Source: Vibrio quintilis
GTDB lineage: Bacteria; Pseudomonadota; Gammaproteobacteria; Enterobacterales; Vibrionaceae
Assembly: GCF_024529975.1 (NCBI RefSeq)
Contig: NZ_AP024897.1
Span: forward strand, 3,844,001 to 3,908,000
Length of the DNA: 64,000 nt
Direction of reading: 5' to 3'
The notes beneath the pieces are model-generated. The model was given only the letters and a program-made list of their open reading frames with translations, was not told where the DNA came from and made no database searches. This document shows, in pieces, positions 28,098 through 37,825 of this stretch; within the stretch, counting starts at the first letter, position 1; each line of letters starts with the position of its first letter. Both the position numbers and the translations under genes were made by a program.

Positions 28098-29402
28098 TCA
28101 TTTCACAGGGAAACTAATCTGAACCTTCAATCCCCCTTCAGAGCGATTGTTCATTGAAATCGTGCCATGGTGTTGACTGACAATTCGTTTTACAATCGCC
28201 AGCCCTAACCCGCTCCCTTCGGAACCTCTGGCTGTATCACCCTGCGTAAACGGCTCAAATACTTTACTCATTTGTTCTTCTTCAATACCCGGGCCATTAT
28301 CTTCGACACAAAGCCAGATCAGTGTTTGATCAGCAGTCATACCCACACTAACTTTAACCCAGCCATTCCCGTAACGAATCGCATTCACGACTAAATTGCT
28401 CACAGCACGCTTTATCGCAATCGCATTTCCCCATGCATATTTCAGGGAACCGGCAATACTCATTTCTGGCTGGGTATGATTCACTTCCGCTGCTTTGACA
28501 ATATCTCTGACCACATCTTCCAAATCAACTTCTGTAAAAGACTGGGCCTGAACCGGCTTCAGATAATCCATAAACTGGCTGATAATCTCATTACATTCTT
28601 CAGTATCACTGATAATACCTTCAGCAAGATAGCTGTCTTCAGGGGACATCATTTCAGTGGCTAAACGAATCCGGGTAAGCGGGGTTCTCAGATCATGGCT
28701 GATCCCTGCCATCAATAAAGCCCTATCAGCTTCCAAATCCTGAATCCCCTTTGCCATCTGGTTAAATGCCTGAGTCACAGAACGAATTTCGGTTCCCCCT
28801 TTTTCGGGTAACGCGGGTGGTATTTCACCTTTTCCGACAGAGAGTGCGGCTTTTTCCAGATCTTTTAACGGACGATTCTGAATCCTGACAAATAACCAGC
28901 CACCAAACATGATCAGAATCGTCATTAAAAGGCAATTTCTGAATAACGGAATAAAGTCTTCTTCCTGAAGCTCAGATAACGGTATCTGGATAAGAACGCC
29001 CGGCAGCTTTTCTATTTTCATCCAAAGAATATAACTGCGTTCACCGAGGATCATTCTCACATCGGTCGGAGAGTGAAGTTCCCGGGTCATATCTTCGCTC
29101 ATCAGGTCAATTCGCACTGCATGTGAGAATTCCTCAGCAATATCTTCGTCCAGCGAATGAATTGAAACACCCAGCTTGTCTAACACTCTTTGCCGCGCCA
29201 GAATCTCTTCAGAAATTTCATTCCCGTTGCCGTTCGAATCCTCCAGCATAATACTGATTTCGTGGCCGAGAATCGTATTTAGCTGCTGTAAACTAGGAAC
29301 AAGCGCATAATGGAATAGTGCGTAGAAAGTATAGATCTGACTGGTGATAAATAACGTCAGAAAAATAATGATGGTTTGAGTAAAAGCGCTGCGAACCCGC
29401 AT
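28098..29402 (-). CDS. envZ: Osmosensor histidine kinase EnvZ
   Basis: The 434-residue inner-membrane kinase (E. coli 450) phosphorylates OmpR. It has helix 1 at about 9-30, a periplasmic domain to about 155, helix 2 at about 156-172, HAMP, HisKA with His236 in [20 protein letters not shown], and an ATPase domain with [16 protein letters not shown] and GSGLGLAIV. The ATG has a GGAG site 8 nt upstream. It follows ompR on the same strand, but 66 bp apart instead of overlapping as in E. coli. Confidence 0.96.
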   Translation of the reverse strand: MRVRSAFTQTIIIFLTLFITSQIYTFYALFHYALVPSLQQLNTILGHEISIMLEDSNGNGNEISEEILARQRVLDKLGVSIHSLDEDIAEEFSHAVRIDLMSEDMTRELHSPTDVRMILGERSYILWMKIEKLPGVLIQIPLSELQEEDFIPLFRNCLLMTILIMFGGWLFVRIQNRPLKDLEKAALSVGKGEIPPALPEKGGTEIRSVTQAFNQMAKGIQDLEADRALLMAGISHDLRTPLTRIRLATEMMSPEDSYLAEGIISDTEECNEIISQFMDYLKPVQAQSFTEVDLEDVVRDIVKAAEVNHTQPEMSIAGSLKYAWGNAIAIKRAVSNLVVNAIRYGNGWVKVSVGMTADQTLIWLCVEDNGPGIEEEQMSKVFEPFTQGDTARGSEGSGLGLAIVKRIVSQHHGTISMNNRSEGGLKVQISFPVK

Positions 29403-29468
29403 CTGAAAGAACTCCGGAAATAAATAATCAGGCTGGGTTCAGGGCCTGTTTCACCCTGAACCGGGAAA

Positions 29469-30194
29469 TTAAGACGATGGATTCTTACCGTCCGGTACAA
29501 AAACGTAGCCGAGCCCCCATACAGTCTGAATATATCGCGGCTTAGCCGGGTCGTCCTCAAGCATGCGTCTTAGCCGGGAAATCTGAACATCAATTGAACG
29601 CTCCATTGCGGAATATTCACGCCCGCGGGCCATATTCATCAGTTTGTCCCGCGACATCGGCTCTCTGGGGTTACTGACCAGAACTTTCAGAACCGCAAAT
29701 TCTCCCGACGTTAACGGCATCGATTCCTCCCCGCGGAACATTTCCCGGGTTCCGAGGTTCAGGCTGAAATCGCCAAATTCAATCACAGACTCTTCCGCAC
29801 TGGGAGCCCCAGGCAGTTCACTCGCCTGACGTCGTAAAATTGCTTTAATCCGGACCAGAAGCTCACGGGGATTAAACGGCTTGGGTAAATAATCATCCGC
29901 ACCGACTTCGAAACCGAGAATACGTTCTTCTTCGTCTCCTTTCGCCGTCAGCATCAACACCGGAATCTGATTATTTGATTCACGGAGACGTTTGCATATC
30001 GACAATCCATCTTCTCCCGGCAGCATTAAGTCCAGAACCATCAGATGAAATTGTTCACGCATGAGTAACCGATCCATTTGCTGGCTATTGGCAACACTAC
30101 GTACCTGAAACCCCTGTTCAGATAAATAACGTTCCAGCAAAGATCTGAGCCTGGCGTCATCATCAACCACTAAAATCTTCACATTTTCCTGCAC
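29469..30194 (-). CDS. ompR: Osmolarity response regulator OmpR
   Basis: The 241-residue regulator (E. coli 239) has a receiver domain with VVDDDARLR, phosphoacceptor Asp55 in LMVLDLMLPGEDG and Lys in YLPKPFNPRELL. A winged-helix domain (about 135-235) follows with the recognition segment RSIDVQISRLRRMLE. It controls porin genes in response to EnvZ. It is the first gene of an ompR-envZ unit and is divergent from a MocR-type gene, with a full dispersed repeat in the shared region. Confidence 0.97.
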   Translation of the reverse strand: MQENVKILVVDDDARLRSLLERYLSEQGFQVRSVANSQQMDRLLMREQFHLMVLDLMLPGEDGLSICKRLRESNNQIPVLMLTAKGDEEERILGFEVGADDYLPKPFNPRELLVRIKAILRRQASELPGAPSAEESVIEFGDFSLNLGTREMFRGEESMPLTSGEFAVLKVLVSNPREPMSRDKLMNMARGREYSAMERSIDVQISRLRRMLEDDPAKPRYIQTVWGLGYVFVPDGKNPSS

Positions 30195-30315
30195 GCGACA
30201 ACCTCTGTTTTTTTGATTTTATTGTCAAACTTTAACTCTAACACTATTTCATACCAACAGAGGAACAGAATTGTTAAGGTTTATGTCTTCGGAAAATCTG
30301 GTGATCTGTTACATG

Positions 30316-30355
30316 TATACCCAAACAGCCTGAAGATGCCGGTTGCTTGGGTATA
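30316..30355. repeat. Dispersed palindromic repeat, full 40-bp copy
   Basis: Arms TATACCCAAACAGCC and GGTTGCTTGGGTATA surround a TGAAGATGCC loop. It differs from the 12492 copy at only two positions. It lies in the 231-bp divergent region between ompR and the MocR-type gene. Confidence 0.85.
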
Positions 30356-30390
30356 AATCATTTCTCATTAGTTTTCATAACATTCGCCTT

Positions 30391-30423
30391 CCAGTAAACT
30401 GGTAATACCTTTTTCTCGAGAAA
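30391..30423 (+). promoter_or_regulatory. Two palindromes just before the MocR-type gene
   Basis: CCAGTAAACTGG (30391-30402; 5-bp arms around AA) and TTTCTCGAGAAA (30412-30423, perfect 12 bp) end 3 nt before the ATG. Their position suggests an operator for autoregulation, or translational control, because the second covers the ribosome-binding region. Neither matches a consensus I know. Confidence 0.35.
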
Positions 30424-30425
30424 GA

Positions 30426-31787
30426 ATGCTAACCGTGAGTGAAATTAAGTTTAAGCAAATCGCCCGGACTATCGAATCAAGAATCAGAGATGGCGTTTAT
30501 CCTCCGAATACTAAACTTCCGCCACACCGGGTATTGGCCGAAGAATTACAAACGACACCAGTAACGGTCGCCAAAGCTTATAAGTTACTCTCAGAGCAAA
30601 ATCAGGTTGAATCTTTTGTCGGACGGGGAACTTTCGTCTGCGGTGAATCTCAGCTGTCCAGCGTGATTCAGACTTCCGATGATGAGGACGACTATAATTT
30701 CTCGATACTGCAACCCTGCCTCAGCCACAATGTTCCTGAACTTCAGAGTGCGATCCGCAGCAGTGCCAGCAAGATCACCAGCCACCTGACCGGCTATGCA
30801 GAAAACTCCGGACACGAGCGGCACCGGCAAACAGGAATACGCTGGGCATCACAATATGGTCTGGAGCCGGGCACTGTACAAAACACCCTGCTGACCAGCG
30901 GCACACAGAACGCGCTGGCCGTTCTGGTTGAATCACTGACCAAACCGGGAGATACCATCGCAGTTGAAACGCTGACTTACCCCGGCATTCTGGCGATAGC
31001 CAGTCTGAGAAGACGCCATGTTGTCGGTGTTCAGATGGATGAAAACGGCATGATCCCGGAACATCTGCAACAAACCATTGAGCAACATCACCCGAAACTG
31101 GTCATTGTTGTACCTTCTCATCAGAACCCAACCGGCATCACCATGCCGGCTGAACGCAGAGAAAGCATCGCCAGGGTTGTTCGTCAGCACAATATCTGGT
31201 TCATTGAAGATGATATATACAGCTTCTTAAATGAAGATCCCATGCCGGCAATCTGCAACTGGCTGCCAGAGCGGGGATTTCATGTCACAAGTTTATCGAA
31301 AGCAATCTGTCCGGCACTGCGGTGCGGATTTATCAAAGCCCCTTCATCACAGGTCGCGACGATCAGCGCTCATATCCGGACTGACATCTGGCTCGCCTCC
31401 CCACTGAATTTTATCATTGCAGAAGAGCTAATCAATTCAGGACAAGCGTTTGAGCTGGCAGAGAGGCAGCGGTTACTGGCTGGTGAAAGGCAGAAAATTG
31501 CCCGAAAATATTTGCCTCACTCTACGATTCCCAGACAGGGTTACCACCTGTGGATTCCTTTACCTTCACACTGGCAACAGGAACGTTTTGCGATGGAAGC
31601 TCAGAACCATCGTATTCTTGTCAGTAGTGGCAGCTATTTCGATACACAGCAAAGCTGTAATCATATCCGGCTTTCGCTGACTGCAATAAATTCTGAACAG
31701 AAGTTCAAACAAGGAATGGAGAAATTAAACAAGTTACTCCATTCTGATCCGGCCACTGTTTTTTCATATCAGACTAACCCATTCTGA
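30426..31787 (+). CDS. MocR-type transcription regulator (GntR helix-turn-helix plus aminotransferase-like domain)
   Basis: The 453-residue protein has an N-terminal GntR winged helix (about 1-70, IESRIRDGVYPPNTKLPPHRVLAEEL, RGTFV) and a fold-type I aminotransferase-like domain. The PLP site is intact: a Lys in TSLSKAICPALRCGF at about residue 291, SHQNPTG before it and EDDIY in between. MocR proteins are regulators that use bound PLP to sense a metabolite. The target usually lies divergently next to them, but here the divergent gene is ompR, so the target is not evident. Enzymatic aminotransferase activity cannot be excluded. Confidence 0.88.
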   Translation: MLTVSEIKFKQIARTIESRIRDGVYPPNTKLPPHRVLAEELQTTPVTVAKAYKLLSEQNQVESFVGRGTFVCGESQLSSVIQTSDDEDDYNFSILQPCLSHNVPELQSAIRSSASKITSHLTGYAENSGHERHRQTGIRWASQYGLEPGTVQNTLLTSGTQNALAVLVESLTKPGDTIAVETLTYPGILAIASLRRRHVVGVQMDENGMIPEHLQQTIEQHHPKLVIVVPSHQNPTGITMPAERRESIARVVRQHNIWFIEDDIYSFLNEDPMPAICNWLPERGFHVTSLSKAICPALRCGFIKAPSSQVATISAHIRTDIWLASPLNFIIAEELINSGQAFELAERQRLLAGERQKIARKYLPHSTIPRQGYHLWIPLPSHWQQERFAMEAQNHRILVSSGSYFDTQQSCNHIRLSLTAINSEQKFKQGMEKLNKLLHSDPATVFSYQTNPF

Positions 31788-31825
31788 TTGGCAGATTGCA
31801 GAAAACCACATAAAACTGAAACGAA

Positions 31826-31852
31826 AAAGCCAGAGTGTCATACTCTGGCTTT
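31826..31852. terminator. Terminator between the MocR-type gene and the DUF805 gene
   Basis: AAAGCCAGAGT and ACTCTGGCTTT form a perfect 11-bp stem with a 5-nt loop. On the minus strand five T follow; on the plus strand there are three. It serves two converging genes. Confidence 0.85.
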
Positions 31853-31908
31853 ATGCATCAGTGATGGCATCAGAACAGACCGGTTATCCGGATTGTCTGC
31901 TGACCGGT

Positions 31909-32262
31909 TTACACTTCGATTTTTTTCGGATCAGGTCCGTACTCGTTTTCACCAAAGCTTCCCGCCTGTACGGTGAATACAAAAAAGACAATCGCACCAA
32001 CCAGTGGCACAAGTGTAATGAAGAACCACCAGCCACTACGCCCGGTATCGTGCAAACGGCGAACTGTCACTGACAGGCTTGGCAGGATAAGAGCAAGACA
32101 GAAAATCCCGGTGATCAAACCATAACTACCGATCAGGCCATCTAAAATACCTGTCACGATCATAAAGATGATCATAAACAAATAAAACATCCAGTACTCT
32201 TTTCGTCTGGCACGGCCACTGAAAACTGTATATTTTTTAAACGCTGCTATAAACCAATTCAT
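31909..32262 (-). CDS. DUF805 inner-membrane protein
   Basis: The 117-residue protein matches the DUF805 pattern: an aromatic N-terminal segment, FSGRARRKEYW, about three or four hydrophobic helices, and the signature VRRLHDTGRSGWWFF. The function of the family is unknown. The end is short and charged (YGPDPKKIEV). It stands alone between the MocR-type gene and greB, on the greB strand, and its gene is AT-rich upstream. No partner is suggested by context. Confidence 0.88.
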   Translation of the reverse strand: MNWFIAAFKKYTVFSGRARRKEYWMFYLFMIIFMIVTGILDGLIGSYGLITGIFCLALILPSLSVTVRRLHDTGRSGWWFFITLVPLVGAIVFFVFTVQAGSFGENEYGPDPKKIEV

Positions 32263-32410
32263 TATTTTTATTTCCCGATTAAATAGTTTGAAGATAAAGA
32301 ATAGTCAACCCAGGCCATTGCCACACATGGCCTGCTCAATAAGGCGCTTAATTATTGATGAAAGTTATAATTATATCAACTACCATTCGATATATTTTCT
32401 CAATAAGATA

Positions 32411-32890
32411 TTATTCTTTTTCATATGTTATCGAGTTAATAAACCACTCTTTCTCTCCATCGGGTGTTTTTACCGTAAATTCGTCATCGACCTCTTTTTT
32501 GATCAGTGCCCGTGCCATCGGTGAATCAACAGAAATATAATCTTTAACATCACCGTAAATTTCTTCCGGCCCGACAATCCGGAATTTTTTTGTATCGCCA
32601 GCCTCATTCCCGATTTCAACCCAGGCACCAAAAAACACCTTTCCCTCCTGCTGTGGGGAATAATCAACAACTGTCAGTTCGGGAAGCAATTTGCGTAAAT
32701 ACCGGACCCGGCGATCAATCTGTCTCAGCAGACGTTTGTTGTATTGATAATCTGCATTTTCACTCCGGTCTCCCAGACTGGCAGCCCAGGTGACAATTTT
32801 GGTTATCTCCGGACGTTTCTCTCGCCACAGATGATCATGCTCCTGTTTCAGTTTGTTATAACCTGCCCTGGTGATTAATTTTGTCTTCAC
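32411..32890 (-). CDS. greB: Transcription elongation factor GreB
   Basis: The 159-residue factor (E. coli GreB 158) stimulates transcript cleavage in backtracked RNA polymerase. The N-terminal coiled coil contains KRPEITKIVTWAASLGDRSENADYQYNK with the conserved acidic tip. The C-terminal FKBP-like domain has YSPQQEGKVFFGAWVEI and DSPMARALIKKEVDDE. The start is a GTG at 32890 with GGGAG 6 nt before it. The frame extends 34 codons upstream, but that stretch is atypical and passes into a dispersed repeat. It is divergent from tex. Confidence 0.95.
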   Translation of the reverse strand: MKTKLITRAGYNKLKQEHDHLWREKRPEITKIVTWAASLGDRSENADYQYNKRLLRQIDRRVRYLRKLLPELTVVDYSPQQEGKVFFGAWVEIGNEAGDTKKFRIVGPEEIYGDVKDYISVDSPMARALIKKEVDDEFTVKTPDGEKEWFINSITYEKE

Positions 32891-32926
32891 ATATGCTCCC
32901 GGAATTTTCTGAACGACGGCAAAAAT

Positions 32927-32976
32927 TATATATCCAAACAAGCTAAAGATGCAGTGTTCCTCTTGTTTGCGATATA
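32927..32976. repeat. Dispersed palindromic repeat, degenerate copy
   Basis: TATATATCCAAACAAGC then AAAGATGCAGTG, with TCTTGTTTGCGATATA as the right arm. It lies 37 nt upstream of the greB start, in the greB/tex divergent region. Confidence 0.65.
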
Positions 32977-33087
32977 CCATCATCATATTCAATTTGCAGA
33001 CTGGAAATATATCGCATAAATCCCCATATTATTAAGATTCATTTGCCCCTTGTGGGCGTACTCCATGAACCAAAGAGAAGATAACGG

Positions 33088-35400
33088 ATGAGCCAAGCTA
33101 TCTGTCAAACAATTGCTTCAGAGCTGAATGTTCGCTCTGAACAGGTTATTGCAGCCGTTCAGTTAATTGATGACGGTAATACTGTTCCATTTATTGCACG
33201 ATACAGAAAAGAAGTCACCGGCGGGCTGGATGACACTCAACTGAGAACACTGGATACCCGTTTATCTTACTTACGGGAACTGGACGAGCGTCGTCATACC
33301 ATTCTGAAATCGATTCAGGATCAAGGCAAAATGACACCTGAACTGGAACAGGATATTCTCAGCGCAGACAGTAAAACCCGGCTCGAAGATTTATATCTGC
33401 CTTATAAACCGAAGCGACGCACCAAGGGCCAGATCGCCATCGAAGCAGGCCTTGAGCCTCTGGCAGATCAGTTATGGCATCATCCGCAACACTCACCCGA
33501 AGAAGAAGCGCAGCAATATATCAGCCCGGATAAAGGAATTGATGATTCAAAAGCGGCACTCGATGGTGCACGGGCAATTCTTATGGAACGCATCGCAGAA
33601 GATGCCAACCTGCTGGAAAAGATCCGGGCTTACATGAACCGCCATGCAGTCCTGACTGCCAGAGTCATTGCGGGACAAGAGCAGAAAGGCGAAAAATTTA
33701 AAGACTACTTTGAGCATCAGGAACCGGTGAGCAGTGTCCCGTCGCACCGGGCTCTGGCCATGCTGCGGGGGCGGAATGAAGGTTTCCTGACCCTGACACT
33801 GAATGCCGACCCGGAGCAGCCGGAAGCTGTCAGAGAATCCTACTGCGAAACGTTGATCGCAAAACATTACGATATCCATCTGAGTGATGCACCAGCAGAC
33901 ACATGGAGAAAACAGGTGATTGGCTGGGCATGGCGGGTCAAAGTCTCCGTGCATATGGAAACCGAGCTGATGTCAGCAATGAAAGAACGGGCTGAGATCG
34001 AAGCAATCGATGTGTTTGCGACAAACCTGAAAGATTTATTAATGGCCGCTCCGGCTGGCCCAAGAGCCACCCTGGGATTAGATCCGGGGCTCAGAACTGG
34101 CTGTAAAGTAGCTGTCGTTGACTCAACCGGCAAAGTACTTTCAACCTGTGCCATCTATCCTCATCCGCCACAAAAGCAGTACGAACAGGCGATAAAAACG
34201 ATCGACTCAATGGTTCGCCAGTTTAATGTCGATCTCATTGCCATCGGTAACGGCACAGCTTCCCGGGAAACTGATTCATTTGCTGCGGATTTAATAAAAC
34301 GGGGAAACCTTAAGGTTCAGAAAATTGTTGTCAGTGAAGCCGGTGCTTCCGTCTATTCTGCTTCTGAACTTGCCGCACAGGAATTTCCGGAGATGGATGT
34401 TTCTCTGCGTGGTGCGGTTTCTATTGCCCGTCGTCTTCAGGATCCTCTGGCTGAACTGGTTAAGATTGATCCGAAATCAATTGGTGTCGGACAATATCAG
34501 CATGATGTCAATCAGAGCCTGCTGGCTAAACGACTTGATGCCGTTGTAGAAGATTGTGTCAACGCCGTCGGTGTTGATGTAAACACAGCTTCACCAGCAC
34601 TGCTGACCAGAGTCGCCGGACTATCAACAACACTGGCGAAAAATATCGTTGAATTCCGTGATGAGAATGGCCGGTTTGAATCCCGGACAACGCTGAAAAA
34701 AGTACCTCGGTTAGGCCCGAAAGCTTATGAACAGTGTGCCGGTTTCTTACGGATTATGAATGGGAAAAACCTGTTAGACAGCTCATCGGTTCACCCTGAA
34801 GCCTACCCGGTTGTGAAGAAAATTGTTCAAACGCACCAACAGGACATTGCCTCATTAATTGGCAACTCTGCATTTCTGAACGGATTGAATGCCAGTGACT
34901 ACACCGACGAACACTTTGGTGTACCGACAGTGACAGATATTATCCGGGAACTGGATAAACCAGGCCGGGATCCCCGCCCTGAATTCAAAACCGCAAATTT
35001 TGCAGATGACATTCATGAAGTCAGTGATCTGGAACCGGGGATGGTTCTCGAAGGTGTAGTTTCGAATGTTGCCAACTTTGGCGCATTTGTCGATATTGGT
35101 GTCCATCAGGATGGTCTGGTGCATATCTCAGCACTGACAGACCGGTTTGTATCTGATCCGAGAGAAGTTGTGAAAGCGGGTGACATTGTCAAAGTGAAAG
35201 TGATGGAAGTCGACATTCAAAGAAAACGGATCGCGCTTTCCATGCGGCTTAATGATGAACCCGGGCAAGATAACAGAGCAGCAAAAACAAGCCGGCGTTC
35301 TTCTTCAAACACCCCAGCACCGAAAAAACACCGGCAAAGTCAGACCAATAGCGCAATGGGTGGTGCTTTCGCTGAAGCTTTTGCAAAAGCCAAAAAATAG
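33088..35400 (+). CDS. tex: Tex family RNA-binding transcription accessory protein
   Basis: The 770-residue cytoplasmic protein (E. coli YhgF 773) has the Tex order: an N-terminal helical region ([17 protein letters not shown]), a YqgF/RuvC-like domain near 330-450 ([17 protein letters not shown]), helix-hairpin-helix repeats near 500-560 ([15 protein letters not shown]) and an S1 RNA-binding domain near 650-725 ([21 protein letters not shown]). A basic, disordered tail ends it. Tex binds nucleic acid and affects transcription and RNA decay. It is divergent from greB and ends in a strong terminator. Confidence 0.96.
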   Translation: MSQAICQTIASELNVRSEQVIAAVQLIDDGNTVPFIARYRKEVTGGLDDTQLRTLDTRLSYLRELDERRHTILKSIQDQGKMTPELEQDILSADSKTRLEDLYLPYKPKRRTKGQIAIEAGLEPLADQLWHHPQHSPEEEAQQYISPDKGIDDSKAALDGARAILMERIAEDANLLEKIRAYMNRHAVLTARVIAGQEQKGEKFKDYFEHQEPVSSVPSHRALAMLRGRNEGFLTLTLNADPEQPEAVRESYCETLIAKHYDIHLSDAPADTWRKQVIGWAWRVKVSVHMETELMSAMKERAEIEAIDVFATNLKDLLMAAPAGPRATLGLDPGLRTGCKVAVVDSTGKVLSTCAIYPHPPQKQYEQAIKTIDSMVRQFNVDLIAIGNGTASRETDSFAADLIKRGNLKVQKIVVSEAGASVYSASELAAQEFPEMDVSLRGAVSIARRLQDPLAELVKIDPKSIGVGQYQHDVNQSLLAKRLDAVVEDCVNAVGVDVNTASPALLTRVAGLSTTLAKNIVEFRDENGRFESRTTLKKVPRLGPKAYEQCAGFLRIMNGKNLLDSSSVHPEAYPVVKKIVQTHQQDIASLIGNSAFLNGLNASDYTDEHFGVPTVTDIIRELDKPGRDPRPEFKTANFADDIHEVSDLEPGMVLEGVVSNVANFGAFVDIGVHQDGLVHISALTDRFVSDPREVVKAGDIVKVKVMEVDIQRKRIALSMRLNDEPGQDNRAAKTSRRSSSNTPAPKKHRQSQTNSAMGGAFAEAFAKAKK

Positions 35401-35425
35401 AATCATTGCACTGATTACGTGTGAT

Positions 35426-35458
35426 AAAAAAAACCCTGCGGAATACCGCAGGGTTTTT
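35426..35458. terminator. Bidirectional terminator after tex
   Basis: CCCTGCGG and CCGCAGGG (35434-35453), extended by AAA/TTT, form the stem around a 4-nt loop. A tract of nine A lies to the left and five T to the right. It serves tex and the converging hypothetical gene. Confidence 0.93.
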
Positions 35459-35470
35459 AAAAGATACAGT

Positions 35471-35947
35471 TCATAAAACTGCCAGTATTTCAGAAGGGAT
35501 ATTAGGTGCAATAGAATAGCCATAATGATATTTAATCACGACTCGCCGTCTTGCCATTTTGCCTTCATTTATCGCTGCATCAATAATATGTTTCGGAAAC
35601 CTGAACCGGACAATATAGCCTTTTCCCTGATGCTCACTATAAGTCGATAACGCAAGTAACTCAAAAAGGCGCTCCAGTTCACCCTTAGACTCCTCCCGAT
35701 ACGCTGAGCTGCCATGATGCTCTTCATCTGCATCAATTTCATACTCAGGATGCTCCGTCGGATCCCAGGATGAACGTCTTCGACGCTTATCATCAGATTT
35801 AATCTGACGTTCAGCATTCGACTTCTCCAGCTGGACTGTCGGTGTCACCGGTTCTCTGACCCGGTTCTCACGTGCAGCCTGCTCCGTCTGCATATTAACT
35901 GATGGGGCAATAAGTGGCACACTTATATTATTCGGTGACACAATCAT
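35471..35947 (-). CDS. Conserved hypothetical protein, no recognised domain
   Basis: The 158-residue product has no signal peptide or membrane helix. The first part (to about 100) is low-complexity and charged, with a KRRRRS cluster and acidic EIDADEE, suggesting disorder. The last 60 residues (RLFELLALSTYSEHQGKGYIVRFRFPKHIIDAAI, then RRRVVIKYHYGY) look like a small folded alpha/beta unit. I do not recognise it. A protein of unknown function sits between tex and bioH in Vibrio from memory. The ATG at 35947 has GAGGAG 9 nt upstream and is preferred to one 12 codons earlier. Confidence 0.7.
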   Translation of the reverse strand: MIVSPNNISVPLIAPSVNMQTEQAARENRVREPVTPTVQLEKSNAERQIKSDDKRRRRSSWDPTEHPEYEIDADEEHHGSSAYREESKGELERLFELLALSTYSEHQGKGYIVRFRFPKHIIDAAINEGKMARRRVVIKYHYGYSIAPNIPSEILAVL

Positions 35948-36124
35948 AGCCGAAATCTCCTCAGCATCGCCCGGCCCATTCAAATATCGAAAATGATAAT
36001 TTGCATGATCCGATTACTTATCGGCAATGTATTTCAAAATTTTAGTGTTCACTTCCATTTTTGACGATTTTTTCGCCTGAATATTGCTTAGGCTATCAAA
36101 TGCGCTGGTTATGAAACAATCAAA

Positions 36125-36892
36125 TCAGGATGCAGCAAAAACAAGAACCTGATGGCAAAAATCTTCAGTTTCTGTCATAAAAGGCGCATGAGAAGAGCGG
36201 GAAAAGATACAACACTGACTTTCGGGGACAAAAGTTTTCAAATCTTCCGCAACCTGAACCGGCACCAAACCATCCAACCTGCCGTAAAGGCGTAAAAACG
36301 GCACTGAAATATTAGACAGTTGCGCTCTCATATCAATATCAGCAAGCATTGCAAGGCCAGAGAACAGAGCTTCCGGCGCGGGTGCAGGTCTTGAAAGTAC
36401 TTTTTCTTTCAATGCTTTCACATCCTTTCTTGCCGTCGGACTCCCCATCGACTGCAACGCCATAAAACGCTCAACCGTCAGTTGAAAATCTTCTGCTAAC
36501 TGTGATGAAAATGCTTTCAGCACTTTCGGCTGAATTCCGCGCCATTCATCCTGTGCAGCAAATTTAGGTGAGCTGGCCACAGTGATCAGTTTCTTTACCC
36601 GATGCTTATAATGCAGCGCTATATGGGTGGCAATCAGTCCACCTAAAGACCAGCCCAGCCATACTGCCTTTTCAGGGGCATCCTGAAGCACCAAAAGTGC
36701 TGTCTCTTCAATTGAAGATGCACAACAATGCGCACTGTGTCCATATCCGGGTAAATCAACAACATGAACACGATAGTGTTGCTTCAGGATCTCAACCGTT
36801 TGATCCCAGACAGCACCATTCATTCCCCAGCCATGGATTAATACCAAATCCTGGCCTTCACCTTCAGTCTGCCAATGTAAAACGTCAGACAT
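36125..36892 (-). CDS. bioH: Pimeloyl-ACP methyl ester esterase BioH
   Basis: The 255-residue alpha/beta hydrolase (E. coli BioH 256) removes the methyl group from pimeloyl-ACP methyl ester, ending the disguised fatty-acid route to the biotin precursor. LVLIHGWGMN carries the oxyanion hole, and GWSLGG the nucleophile Ser near 79. The acid Asp lies in LYGRLDGLVP and His in SSHAPFMTE. The ATG at 36892 is used; the ATG three codons earlier is too close to its GGGGAG site. It is divergent from comF across 90 bp, the usual neighbour. Confidence 0.94.
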   Translation of the reverse strand: MSDVLHWQTEGEGQDLVLIHGWGMNGAVWDQTVEILKQHYRVHVVDLPGYGHSAHCCASSIEETALLVLQDAPEKAVWLGWSLGGLIATHIALHYKHRVKKLITVASSPKFAAQDEWRGIQPKVLKAFSSQLAEDFQLTVERFMALQSMGSPTARKDVKALKEKVLSRPAPAPEALFSGLAMLADIDMRAQLSNISVPFLRLYGRLDGLVPVQVAEDLKTFVPESQCCIFSRSSHAPFMTETEDFCHQVLVFAAS

Positions 36893-36982
36893 GACTCGCA
36901 TTCTCCCCTGCTAAATTCATACACAAACTAACATACGTCCGGAGACAATTGCATGATGATTCATTTACAACCCCGAATATAG

Positions 36983-37690
36983 ATGATGCAATTCCAGACA
37001 TTAAAAAATATCATTCTTCGCGCCATACCCCGACAATGTCCACTCTGTGAACTGGAACTTTATCCGGGCGACGGGCACTGGTGTACCCGTTGTATGCATT
37101 GGTTTGAACCAAAACCACGCTGCCAGCGCTGCGGCGAACCCGCTATTGAGCCCGTCAGCCAGTGTGGACAATGTTTGACCAACCCACCACCATGGCACCG
37201 ACTTTATTGTCTTGGAGATTACACCTTTCCGCTCAATACCTACATCCGGAGAGTTAAGTATCAACGGCAATTCTGGCATTTGTCTCCGCTCTGCCAGTTA
37301 CTTACACACCAAATTTCTGACCCCGCAGAACAATTGATCTCAGTCCCGATGCACTGGCAGCGTTACCTTTATCGCGGATTTAATCAGAGTGACTTAATCG
37401 CTTATCATCTCAGCCGCCTTCTGCATATATCTTACACCCCGGGCACGGTGAAAAAGAATCATGCAACACAACCACAGCAGGGTCAAAGCAGAAAGTCCAG
37501 ATTACTCAACCTGAAAACCGCCTTTAGCCTGCAGCAGATACCTGATAAATTCCATGTTGCCATCGTTGATGATGTGGTTACAACAGGAACAACCGTCGGA
37601 AAAATATGCCGGTTATTAGAAGATTCCGGTGTCACTAAAATTGATATCTACTGCTTATGTAAAACACCAGAAAAGAGCGTATTCAATTGA
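36983..37690 (+). CDS. comF: ComF family phosphoribosyltransferase-like protein
   Basis: The 235-residue protein has an N-terminal zinc-ribbon-like part with Cys pairs CPLC, CTRC, CQRC and CGQC. A phosphoribosyltransferase-like domain follows, with the PRPP loop VAIVDDVVTTGTTV near residue 193. ComF proteins are needed for natural transformation in Haemophilus and Vibrio, probably after DNA uptake. The position beside bioH and before nfuA matches other gammaproteobacteria, where it may be called gntX or yhgH. Two adjacent ATG codons make the start ambiguous by one residue. Confidence 0.92.
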   Translation: MMQFQTLKNIILRAIPRQCPLCELELYPGDGHWCTRCMHWFEPKPRCQRCGEPAIEPVSQCGQCLTNPPPWHRLYCLGDYTFPLNTYIRRVKYQRQFWHLSPLCQLLTHQISDPAEQLISVPMHWQRYLYRGFNQSDLIAYHLSRLLHISYTPGTVKKNHATQPQQGQSRKSRLLNLKTAFSLQQIPDKFHVAIVDDVVTTGTTVGKICRLLEDSGVTKIDIYCLCKTPEKSVFN

Positions 37691-37825
37691 ATTAGCTGAA
37701 AAATCAACAAAAACCAGGCCAACCGAAATATTTGAATATGTCATTCACAATAAAATGATTGGCTCATTGATTTCACAAGCGTAGAATAACGATTAAATAG
37801 TCTACAAATATAGTCGGGTATTGTC

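Noticed and set aside
32891..32992. An N-terminal extension of GreB
   Set aside because: It is encoded partly by a dispersed repeat, does not resemble GreB, and a GTG with a good ribosome-binding site gives the normal length.
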